DNA of 64,000 bases from Tamarix chinensis (taxonomy: Eukaryota > Streptophyta > Magnoliopsida > Caryophyllales > Tamaricaceae): positions 95,558,132 to 95,622,131 of the forward strand of contig CM060174.1 in NCBI GenBank assembly GCA_030549775.1, given 5' to 3'. The notes under the pieces are model-generated. The model made no database searches, was not told where the DNA came from, and saw nothing but the letters and a program-made list of their open reading frames with translations. A program made the position numbers and the translations under genes. Below, piece by piece: positions 11,342 through 21,470 of the stretch. Numbering within the stretch: the first letter of the stretch is position 1; the number at the start of each line of letters is the position of its first letter.

Positions 11342-11387
11342 CACTTGGTACTGGAACGGTATGAGTGAACCGGTCTGGTACTAAGTA
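11342..11387 (+). other. Conserved 3' hairpin of B1
   Basis: CACTTGGTACTGGAACGGT pairs with ACCGGTCTGGTACTAAGT across a short loop, with one mismatch and a few G-U pairs. TGGCGGTAAT follows, about 100 bp before the element end. Equivalent copies: 40706-40751 (B2), 59967-60012 (B3), 47154-47199 (B4, minus). Confidence 0.75.
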
Positions 11388-11488
11388 TGGCGGTAATACT
11401 CCCAAAGTTCACATTTTATTAATTTGCTTATGCTAATTTCCTTTTTAATTAACGAATTTTTTCAGTAGTGAATTTTTGGGGTGTTACA

Positions 11489-11618
11489 AAATAAGATTAC
11501 CAAAATACCATTATACCTTAATTATCATACAAAACACATAAGTGTACATTGCATAGCTCATACTGCATGTGCAGCATGAGCCATACAAGGTTTGTCAACT
11601 AAATGGAAGGGGCGAAAG
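11489..11618 (-). mobile_element. C2 remnant, distal piece
   Basis: Between the end of B1 and the start of C1 lies 130 bp containing gctcatactgcatgtgcagc, the minus-strand form of the conserved mid-element palindrome, followed on that strand by ttaaggtataatggtatttt as in B3 near 46600. It joins logically to 15675-17051 when C1 is removed. Confidence 0.55.
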
Positions 11619-11714
11619 TGTAACACCCCAAAATTCACTACTTTTGTTTTTGAAAGCGGAAGCAATTATAATAGAAATACTTAAAACCCGTGAATTCTGG
11701 AAATGTTACCGCCA

Positions 11715-11760
11715 CACTTAGTACTAGACCAGTTCTCTCCGACCGTTCCAGTACCAAGTG
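11715..11760 (-). other. Conserved 3' hairpin of C1
   Basis: On the minus strand CACTTGGTACTGGAACGGT pairs with ACTGGTCTAGTACTAAGTG, and TGGCGGTAAC follows. It is homologous in position and largely in sequence to the family B hairpins. Confidence 0.7.
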
Positions 11761-12369
11761 CTAAGGCTAAAGAAGAGATTAACAATCAATTACAAAATTA
11801 ATACAAACTAAACTCCAAATAACCATCAAACGGTTGTAAAACAAAATCAGAGTACGCATCAAGAAATGTAATTCATTTCCAAAAGAGAATTAAACTTACA
11901 ACCGATAAAATGTTCATTAAAATACTCAATCGTGTAATGAATCAGAAAATGGTAAATACTATACCAAAGAAATAACAAAAAGAATGAAATCACGTAAAGA
12001 ATGAATACGGCCACAACACTCTCTAACTTCGTATCAACCATGCTCAACACTCAGCTCCGACTGATGTCTCGCCCACCTGCACAAGTCAGAAGGGCATGCT
12101 ACTCGTGGGAATGAGCAGCACCCATGAAAAGGGTGATCAGTATGCTACGTACTGAGTAAGGTAACCGAGCACTAAGGCCAACACACAAGCACATAATCCA
12201 TGCAGATTAATAATAGGGCATAATTCAACATAGCAATATAAAGGTATATGAACAATTCAGGTAAAAGTACAAAGGCTCAATTATAGTCCAGATTAATTAC
12301 TTAATTAATCTTTTTATCGAAAGTCGATACACACCAAGCCATTTTATCAATCCATGCGAGTACAGGAAC

Positions 12370-12715
12370 ACCCCACTATTATAGCCGGTGGGTCGGTCAC
12401 ACATAGAGCATCATGCTCTAACCACTATTATTAACGGTGGATCGGTCACACATAGGGTACAACCCTAACCACTATTCCTGACCGGTGGATCGGTCTAGTT
12501 CCTGCTCGCATGGTGTTCCACTGTAAGTAATTAGTATCTTTTAAGAGCTTTTACGATACTGGTTTGTGTTTATTGAGCTCGATTCACCCCACTATTATTA
12601 CCGGCGGGCCGGTCACATATAGGACCTCATGTCCTAACCACTATTATAAGCGGTGGATCGGTCGCACACAGGACTACGCGTCCTAACCACTATTCCTGAC
12701 CGGTGGATCGGTCTG
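12370..12715 (-). repeat. CCGGTGG module of C1
   Basis: Two blocks of ccactatta...ccggtggatcggtc repeats with spacer motifs such as agagcatcatgctctaacc. The order and orientation match A1 and B4. Confidence 0.75.
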
Positions 12716-12814
12716 GACTCGGCTCAATAATCTTCCACTTTAAAAGATTAGTGTCTTAAATATATTATTCATAAATATTTTCCATGCACACATATTTGCC
12801 CAGACATGCATGAC

Positions 12815-13260
12815 TGACTCCATGCAAGCCCTAACTCCATGTAAACCACACCTGCATGTAACCCTAGCTCCCATGCAAAACTAACTCCACGTAAACTACA
12901 CTTACATGCAAACCCTAGCTCCCATGCGAACCCTAACTCTACGTAACCCATGACTCCATGCAAACCCAATTCATATGCCAACCCTAACTCACATGCAATC
13001 CTCAACTCAACATAGATCGCATTCCCATACTAACCCTAATTCACATGCAAGCCCTAATTCACATACAAACCTCAACTCCACGTAGACATACTTCCATGCA
13101 AACCATAATACCATACCATATCATGCAAAACTAATACCCATACCCTATCAAGAAAAACCACAACACCATACCCCTTTCATGTAAAACCCTAACACCATGC
13201 CATTTCATGCAAACTACTAACACCATACTATTTTATGCCAAACCCTAGCAGCATCAACTC
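12815..13260 (-). repeat. catgcaaaccctaactcc minisatellite in C1
   Basis: Degenerate repeats of about 28-35 bp built on catgcaaaccctaactcca. They were seen only in C1, at the place where family B carries its own minisatellite. An open frame across this tract is just translated repeat. Confidence 0.7.
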
Positions 13261-13629
13261 CATCATTATTTTACAATCACATCATGCATGTCTTGAAACC
13301 ACATTATACAACAATAACAACATAAATGTACACATGATTCTCATGCCACCATTTGTCCACACCAACATACTTCAATCCCATAATCATGTTGTATTAATAA
13401 CAATTATACAACATTCACACGAAATGCACTATAACTAACATCGCATGGCATACATAGCATAAAATCACATAATACAAGTATGGCCTTAGCACCCCTTACC
13501 TAAAATGTCACCGGTCTTGGAGCACGCTCCTACGCCTCCTTAGAACTTTGACCAAAATAATAACATATTAATAAAATAACTTTAACAAAATTCTAACTTT
13601 CATAAAAATAATAGAGACGTTATAAACCT

Positions 13630-13716
13630 TGATAATATAGGGTTAAAGACTTTACCCTAATAATAATAATGATACTAATATAAGAATATCAAAGATAATA
13701 AAACTAATATCAATGA

Positions 13717-13747
<31 letters not shown>

Positions 13748-14080
13748 CATAATCATAATCATAATAATTACAATAGTACAAAAATAATAACATTATTAAC
13801 AAAACTAATGTTAAAATATTTGTATTAATAATAATGGAATAAGAATAATAGAAATTCAAAATATAAAATAATAATAATAATTATACTTATAACATATTAA
13901 TATTAATAATAGTAATAAAAGAAATAATAAGGGGAATAATAATAAACTCGAATTAAAATACAATAAGGCTTCAGCCCTCAACATAAGTAATTATAAAACA
14001 ATAATACTACTACTAATAATAATAAAACATATTAAGAATATAAATATTAAGAATAATAATAATGGTATTTATATGCAAAT
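13630..14080. repeat. AAT/ATA-rich microsatellite tract
   Basis: Long imperfect runs of aataataat and ataatcataatc with no coding signal, inside C1. Confidence 0.8.
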
Positions 14081-15674
14081 AATTGAAATAAATTAAAATC
14101 AAGTCTTTTAATAATATGGAAAATGGTTGAGAGGGTCTAGGTTTCAACCTTAAGCGGGTGGGGATAGGCGGCACTGGCAGTGGTGCACGGCGGCGGCGAT
14201 GGTGGCCGGAAAAATAGAAGAAAAGTGTAAAAAGATGGATGTTGGGAAAAAGATAGGGAGGATTGAGGTGAGATAAGAGGTGTTTATTGTTGCCTAGGAG
14301 GAGAGGGACAAAATGATGGTGGTGGTGGAACCAAAGGTGGCGGCGCATGGCGGCGGAAGGCGGTTTAAGGCTTCGGGGTCAAAATTCTGGTGAAACGAGC
14401 ATCCAACTTTGCATGGTTATTGAGGCTCGTACAAGAAGAATCAAAGGTTGAAAATAGTTTGGTTAACTAGAGGGCGTTTCAGGGAAGAATTTAGCATGCG
14501 GCGGTGGAATTGAAGTTGGCTAACGACGGCAGAAGAGGCGTCTTAAGTTGCGGTGGCGGCAGCTCGGGCTTAGGGTTTTTGAAGAAGAAAAAATTCCAAA
14601 ACTCCCATAACTAGGCTATTTATAGATGCTGGATGGGATAATAAGGTTTTTGGGGTCGGCAAGAAGGCATTAGATGCGATAATTTGGGTGGCCGGTGGCA
14701 GTAATTGATCGGGCATCATTTGGTTTGCTTCGAATTTTCGCGAGGCTGGGGAGAAGAAACGGGCGAGAGATAACGTCGAATAATTATGCAAATTTATTCC
14801 TGGAGTTAAGAGGAAGACAATGAGACAAGAAATGACCGGTATTAATCACCGTAGCCAGAGATGCCATTGATGGCGGCCAGCGTTGCAGTGTCGTCGACGA
14901 TGGGGAAAGGAGGAAGAAGAAGACGACTGGCCGGGCGGTTCGCGAAGGAAAAAGAAAGAAAGAAAAGGAGGAAGAATCGGGCGGTTCGGGCGCGGTCAAG
15001 GGTGTCATTAAATAGAACGACGCGTTTCGGTGTAAACGGAGCCAAAACGCGACGCAGTGGAGTCGGACGAAGGAGGCCGCACGGGCTGGGCTGAAGAGGA
15101 AGAAGAAAAGGAAGACCGGGCCTTAGCTGGCCCAGTTCGGCGAAAAAGAAGAGGAAAAAGGAAAAGAAGAAAAGGAAAGAAAAAGGAAAGGAAAAAGGAA
15201 AAAAGAAAAGGAAAAAGGGAAAAGGAAAGGAGAAAAATAGTTAGATTAGGGCCAATTAAATTAATCTGAAATTTTAGGATATTTAAAAATAATAATATTT
15301 AAATAAAATAGTATTTAAATCCCTTTTTAGAATAAATTAGGATATTTAAAATATTTTCCATAAATTCCATTTTAATTACCAAAACACCCTAAATTCCTCC
15401 AATTAAATTATTTATAAAATTATTATTAAATTAAAACTATTTTCTCATTCTTATTTTAAATAAAATAATTTATTTAATTAACTCCCAAATTAAAATCTTT
15501 AATTAGTCAAAATACCAAAATTCCTCCTAATAAAAATAGTTATAAATTTATTCTTGATTTGCCCTAATTAATTTCCTTTTATTTTAAATAAAGTAATATA
15601 CTTAATTAACTTTTATAATAAAACCTCATTTAAATATACTATTTAAAATTAGGAATTTTTTTTGGGGCATTTCA

Positions 15675-17051
15675 GAAAAGGCGTATGGCTCAGGTGGATG
15701 GTGGGAAGTGGTGGTTTTAGTTGTTCGGTGCAAAAGGTGAGGGAGGAGGTGGCTGGTGGCTGGAGGGTGTGGTGCAACCAGCTCGAAGACGGTAGAGGTG
15801 GCTGCATGGGCTATAGGAAGGGAGGTGCCGAGAAGGGAGGGAGGAGAGGAAGAAAGGAGAAGAAGAGAAAGAAAAAGGGAAAGGCAGGGTTAAAAGGGAG
15901 GCAAGGGTGGCTTCTGGTCATGCAGAGAGGATGCCACAGAGGAGATGGCGATGACTACGATGGGGAAGGGGCTATTATAGGGATAATGGGTGGAGGCATG
16001 AGAAATTGGTTGGATTTGTCATAGGGAGAAAGAACGAGGGGTAGGAAGGAAGAGGTGGAGGAGAAAGGGGTGGTGGATGATGACGAAGGTTGGGTTGGTG
16101 GTGGAAGAGCTGGTGGTAGTCGACGGTGGCTACAATAGAAAGAAATGAGGAAAACAAGGGCGAGGAGAAGAGGAGAGAAAAATAGAAGAGAGGATCGGGG
16201 GAGGGAGAGCAGGGCTGAGCTTGAGGGAGAAGTGAGGAAGAGAAGAAGGGAAGAAGAAGAAGAAGAAAAGGAAGAGGAGGAGAAAGGGGAGGGCTCCACT
16301 GGTCATGCGATGCAGGTGGTGCAGAGGGTCTAGACAAGCGTGGTAGGCAGGGTGCAAGGGTAGGGAAGGGCACACAGGGGAGGGGTCTAGGAGTTGTCCG
16401 ATCGAAAATGGAAAGAAAGGAAGGTAGGGGAGGAGGGCGGTGTAGGCTTGCAGGGGTGTAGGGGCGTTGAGGGTGTGCTAAGGTGGGTGTGTTTGGTTCG
16501 GGCGATGCTTACAGGGGAGAAGGATGGAGAATGGGCTACACGAGGAAGGGAAAAAAGAGAAGGGGAGACAAGCCAACCCAATGGAAGAAGAAGAGAAAAT
16601 AAAAAGAAAGAAAGGCCTGGGCTGGCCTAGGTGGAAGAAGAAGAAGAGAAGGAGAAGGAAGGGTTAGGCTGGCCCAAGGAAGAAGGAAGAAGAAGAGAAA
16701 GAAAGAAAAGGAAGAAAAAGGAAAAGGAGAAAAGGAAAATAAAAATATTTTTAAAGTTAAGATTATAAATTAGGCTAAAATTGGCTTTTGGAAAAAATAT
16801 TTAAATAATTTGTCAAAAAGTAAGTTATTAATTTAAGAAAATAATATTGGTAAAATTATGGGTTTTGAATTTATTTAAATAAAAGAGTAAGATAAAATGA
16901 CAAAATTCATTATATTAATTTATTAAATAATATAATCTATTTTGTAAATAAAGGGTCCCTAAAATAATTAAATCAATAATTTAAGATTAAATTATCTTAG
17001 ATAAAAGGTTAAATATTAAAATTTTTGGTTTTCAAAATTCAGGGTGTGACA
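15675..17051 (-). mobile_element. C2 remnant, proximal piece
   Basis: On the minus strand it starts TGTCACACCC at 17051, then has an AT-rich lead, a pyrimidine-rich tract (16740-16560) and GC-rich low-complexity DNA, the order seen at the 5' end of family B elements. C1 interrupts it. Apparent long frames in both strands here are translations of the purine/pyrimidine-rich tract. Confidence 0.55.
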
Positions 17052-17836
17052 GATAAGTCTAAGTAAAATATAGATGCATAAAGTGATTACTATCACCGCT
17101 TGGTGTATTTGGGTTGGTATAAATTGGTTTGAATGCCCGAATAAGTAGGATAATCCCAGTTCTGATTTTTGGGGTCGAACCTCTTTGTGGGTTGATCCTT
17201 TTAGGTTTAGCAGTTTAGTTTGATAATAAATCATATCATTCAATGAAATTTCCATAATTTGACAAACCACTAAGAGAAGATTTGAAAAGATTATTGTTGT
17301 CAGTTGTTATAATTTTTTATATTATATTTTAAAGATAGATATGCTAAATTTAGAACAAATGTGAGAAAGTTGTTAAAAACCTATAGGTGGAGATCAAAGT
17401 GATTTTTCAAACCAAGTTTTAGTGTATGTTTGAGCAAGTGTTTAGGCCTCAAACAATTGTTTTTCAATCATAACTTTTCAAAATTTATCTTATTTTTAGT
17501 ATGTTTATTTACTTTATAAGTTAAAATGATTGATAAGGATAACCAACAACCAGTAGATATCACTCTCCCAAACATACACCTGTTTTCACTCATAACAAAT
17601 GGATAAGAATTGTGAGAATAATATCATTATTTGTTCATCGAGAGTTGATGAGTAGAGGTGACAATCAGGTCATGTTTTAGTGAGTCGGTCATTATTTGGT
17701 CGAATCATTTCCTTTGAGGGTTGATTGTGAGTTGGATCAGTTCATTTTAGGTTTGGGTTATTGCATATTCAAGTTGTATCATGTTAATTTCCATCGTTGG
17801 GTTTGGGCGGGGTTTGGGTCGAGCTTACTTTTGTTC
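17052..17836. other. AT-rich intergenic DNA, possible decayed hAT-like relic
   Basis: No gene seen. At 17650 the motif tagaggtgacaatcaggtc resembles the start of degenerate hAT-type repeats, and gggttcaagttgttcaggtt-type sequence continues after A2 (20770-20870). A2 would then sit inside that relic. The other end was not found. Confidence 0.25.
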
Positions 17837-19288
17837 GGGTATGTAATACCTCGTATTTTTGAAACCTAATTTTATTAAGCCTAATGATTTTATTAGCGTA
17901 ATTTGATGTAAATATTTAATTATTTTAATTTTGTTTCATCTTATGGATTTATCGATGATTTCGAATTCATATTTGAATTTAATTAATCGTTGTCGTTGTG
18001 AACCATTTTAAATAAATTCGTTCACGACCATGATTTTATTATATTCTTATGATTTCGATTTTCGGTAAAAAGATATATATTTCCATTCTTTCTCGTGTTT
18101 TGATTTTTAATATTTTAGATTCGTTTTCGATTATAACTTCGTCGTGTGATTACGACTTTATTTTGGAGTTATATTTCGTTAACGAAATATATTATTTAAA
18201 TTATAAAATTTCTGTTTAAATAGTTAAAGTTATTTTAATGATTTTATCCGTAGAAAATATTTCCGACTTTAAATTTATTCATTTTCGGAAATCGTTAATA
18301 TTTTCGGAGAGTTTTAAATTAAAAAGGTTTTCGAAAATTATTTATAAATTTCTTTCCGGAATTAATTTTCCTCCACTTGTCCCTTTTGATTTGCGGAAAA
18401 ATCGGTTTCAGAAATTATTTAATTAGTCTCGGTTTATTAGAATTTAATTTAAATATTTACTTTTATGTTTTTAAATATTATTTCGAGGTCTTATACTTTA
18501 TTTCTGTAAATAATGTAAATTTTTATGTTCGTTGGTAAAATTTTCCGAAAATGTTTATGAAATTCTGTATATAGCTCTTATATCGACTTTAAGCCTTCGG
18601 AACCTTACGAAATGATTTTTCGTTAAATTAATTTTAGATAAATTTTTCCAATCATATTTTTAGATGATAGTATTCATTTATATGTGTGTATCAACAAAAA
18701 AAAAAAACTGAAATCCCGAAACTAGCCTCTTCCCCTCTCTTCCTTTTCCTTTTCTCTTCTCTTCTCTCCCTTCTCTTCTCTTTCTCCTTTCCCGACCAGT
18801 CCCTGTTCTGCAGCCCCAAAACGCAGCCCCAATGTCCCTGTTCGCAGCCCCAACCCCAGCCCTCGTCTTCTTGCTGCTCCTCCACGCTGGCTAACCTCCA
18901 GCCATCGACCGCCACTTCCAACCGCTGCAAATGCCGCAACAGCAGCCACGAGTAGCCGCTGCAACAGCAGCAACCAGCAGTAGCAGAGCATAGCAGCAGC
19001 AACGTGCAGGTCACGCCGCCGCTATCCGGTCACCGTCGAAGTCTCCCGACCACCGGCGAGCACTGTTCGACCTCCGGCGAACCTTCTCCCGCCTTCTCTT
19101 GTCCCGATTTGCTAATTCTTGTTTGGAAAGCTTTCTCGTGGATCCACGAGCTAGTGATCTCTCTCCCTCTGATCTCGCTTAGCTAGCTTCGGATCCAGAT
19201 AAGTCTCTACTTACCTCCACTTATGGGTGTTTCGTAAGGGTCTAGCTAAGGCCACTTGTGTGATGTGTGATCTACTTACCTTGGATGC

Positions 19289-19290
<2 letters not shown>

Positions 19291-19333
<43 letters not shown>
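19291..19333. repeat. (TA)n microsatellite in A2
   Basis: An uninterrupted run of about 21 TA dinucleotides. A1 has only a short equivalent (ggtatatatgta near 4090). Confidence 0.95.
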
Positions 19334-19336
<3 letters not shown>

Positions 19337-19525
19337 ATGTCCTGTTGCGTATCACATGTTGTCCTTAACATGTTTTATGCGTAGCGCAGCTTGGAGTTAA
19401 GGTAGGTGGTGTGTGTTTTTCTTATAACATGAATGTGATATCCGTATGTGGTGATTATGATGAGCTGTGACATGATGTGAATTGACTATATTTACCAGAG
19501 ATCTAAAGAATGAGTCTACTCGATC

Positions 19526-19787
19526 GGGGCTGAGCATGTCCCTAAGTAATGCTCGGGGCTGGACATGTCCCTAAGTAATGTCCGGGGCTGAGCATGTCCC
19601 TAAGTAATGCTCGGGGCTGGACATGTCCCTAAGTAATGTCCGGGGCTGAGCATGTCCCTAAGTAATGCTCGGGGCTGAGCATGTCCCTAAGTAATGCTCG
19701 GGGCTGGACATGTCCCTAAGTAATGTCCGGGGCTGAGCATGTCCCTAAGTAATGCTCGGGGCTGGACATGTCCCTAAGTAATGTCCG
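19526..19787 (+). repeat. Nine 29-bp stem-loop repeats in A2
   Basis: Unit gggctgagcatgtccctaag plus taatgctcg, in two types that mostly alternate: GAGCAT...ATGCTC and GGACAT...ATGTCC. Every unit keeps its own 6-bp stem around an 11-nt loop. The order is 1,2,1,2,1,1,2,1,2. Confidence 0.95.
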
Positions 19788-19819
19788 CGAGGCTAAATGC
19801 CCGATTCGGCTTGGTTTGG

Positions 19820-19939
19820 TTCGGCATTGCCCATAAATGCCCGTTTGATAAATATTCGGTTCGGCATTGCCCATAAATGCCCGTTTGATAAATGTTCGAT
19901 TCGGCATTGCCCATAAATGGCCGTTTGATAAATGTCCGA
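19820..19939 (+). repeat. Three 40-bp tandem repeats in A2
   Basis: Units beginning ttcggcattgcccataaatg at 19820, 19860 and 19900, followed by partial relatives. The block abuts the 29-bp array. Confidence 0.9.
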
Positions 19940-20619
19940 TTCGGCTTGAGTTGGTTTGGCGTTGTCCAAAAATGTTTGGTTGGTTGGTTAACATTATCCA
20001 TAAATGCTTGGTTGGTTTATCTGAATCTCTTATCGGTTTAAGATATTTCATATGTTTTGCATGTTATTATATATGTATGGTAGGACTTGTGATGTGGGTT
20101 TGAGTATGCGTAATATTATATCAACGTTTTGTATCATAATTTAATATGCACTTGATGCTGTAATTTACGTCTCTTCCATAAGGTAGGGTAGTGGGATTTA
20201 CTCAGTATTGGACCCGTACTGATACTACCTTGATTGATTGGGTCCTGTGATGATCCACCAATGGTGGGGAGCAGACCTCTTATGCAGGTTTGATCGGTTA
20301 CTATTTGGGGTGGAAGGCTTGACTTGAGTGAGTAGGCGATCCGGACATTATTCTTCGAGTTTTGTTTAACTGTATTCATCTTTCTAGAAGTTTCAAGTAT
20401 TGTATTTAAAATTCAAGGGTATTGTAATTAACTTTCATTTTCTCGTACTCTGATAAGCTTTTAAAATTCGGATTTATTTCACAGGTTCCGCTGATTGATT
20501 CAACGATGATTTTATTTAGTGAATTGATTCACTTGCCATCTGCCTGTGGATATCTCCTTGTGGGAGTTTATTCTTACGGCATAGATGTTTGCAGTTTTGT
20601 TTTACAGGTTTTAGCCTTG

Positions 20620-20664
20620 CATCTAGCATGAGATAGATGGTGGACATTTATCTTGTGTTAGATG
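20620..20664 (+). other. Conserved 3' hairpin of A2
   Basis: CATCTAGCATGAGATA pairs with TATCTTGTGTTAGATG at all 16 positions when G-U pairs are allowed. TGGCGGTAAC follows, about 90 bp before the element end. Confidence 0.75.
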
Positions 20665-20758
20665 TGGCGGTAACATTCCCCAGATTCACTTCTAGCTTCC
20701 GCTTTATCCTTTCAAAAATTTTTTTTTCAGGAGTGAAATTTGGGAGTGTTACAGGGTA

Positions 20759-21439
20759 ATTTTAAATTTGGTTTAATTTGATGGGTCGGGTTCAAGTTGT
20801 TCAGGTTAACTTGATGTATTAGGTCTGTTTGAGCTTTGATGGGTCGAGTTGGTGTAAGACAGAACTAATCGAAGACTAAAACACTTTGAGTTTGGGTTAA
20901 ATTGAACATTGAATACCAAAATTAATTCAACTTATTAATATCATGAGTGATCATTACGTTTAATTTCATATAATCATGTAATTAAAAATTTGTTATTAAT
21001 TGTTACTTATTTATATAATATTATAACTTTTTAATGTTGTGTTTTTGTGTAAAAAAATCGACAAAGTTAGAATATCGATGGTGAATAAAAATGTCTACAA
21101 TGAAAGTTAAAAAATAAGTAAAATTTATAAAATATTATATTTTTTGAAGATTTAAATGAATAATGAAACGTGTATAATTTTTTATTATCATAATTGGTTA
21201 ATATCATGAGTAATCATTAAGTTTGATTTTATATAAGCATGTAATTAAAAATGTGTTATTAATTGTTACTTATTTATATAATATTATAATTTTTAATGTT
21301 GTGTTTTTGTGTTAAAAAATCGGTAAAGTTAGAATATCGTTGATGAATAAAAATTTCTACGGTGAAAGTAAGAAAAATAAGTAAAATTTATAAAATATTA
21401 TATTTTTTGAAGGTTTAAATAAATAATAAAATATGTATA

Positions 21440-21470
<31 letters not shown>

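Larger units (their letters stand above)
6965..11488 (+). mobile_element. B1 long LTR-like element, 3' part
   Basis: It continues B1 after the 415-6964 insertion. In order it holds a TC-rich GC-rich tract (6980-7700), a palindromic ctcacg...cgtgag motif (about 7787-7812), splice-like atttttaggt and accggtaag signals (7940-8000), a 1.3-kb minisatellite, the CCTTAGGG hairpin (10018-10042), CCGGTCCACCGG repeats (10425-10870), a CTGCCTAT hairpin, the 3' hairpin (11342-11387) and a terminal GTGTTACA. The 5 bp after the end are AAATA; the matching left flank lies outside the window. It inserted into C2. Confidence 0.75.
11619..15674 (-). mobile_element. C1: family C long LTR-like element
   Basis: On the minus strand it starts TGAAATGCCCC at 15674 and ends GGGGTGTTACA at 11619. 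Flanks are GAAAG (11614-11618) and GAAAA (15675-15679), a 4-of-5 target duplication. It contains a purine-rich tract (15080-15240, pyrimidine-rich on its sense strand), AAT-rich microsatellite DNA (13630-14080), a catgcaaacccta minisatellite, the CCGGTGG module and the 3' hairpin. No coding domain is visible. Confidence 0.65.
17842..20753 (+). mobile_element. A2: family A long LTR-like element, TSD GGGTA, intron-less
   Basis: It starts TGTAATACCTCG and ends GGGAGTGTTACA, with GGGTA at 17837-17841 and 20754-20758. It aligns with A1 in reverse orientation. Order: AT-rich lead, TC/GC-rich tract (18720-19100), fused exon junction (19125/19126), ggatccagataagtctc (19190), a TA microsatellite (19291-19333), nine 29-bp units, three 40-bp units and the 3' hairpin. 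It lacks the A1 intron exactly and the CCGGTGG block. No protein domain. Confidence 0.85.

Noticed and set aside
17051..17052. 17052-17056 as target duplication of C2
   Set aside because: GATAA does not match any flank available in the window; the other end of C2 was removed by B1.
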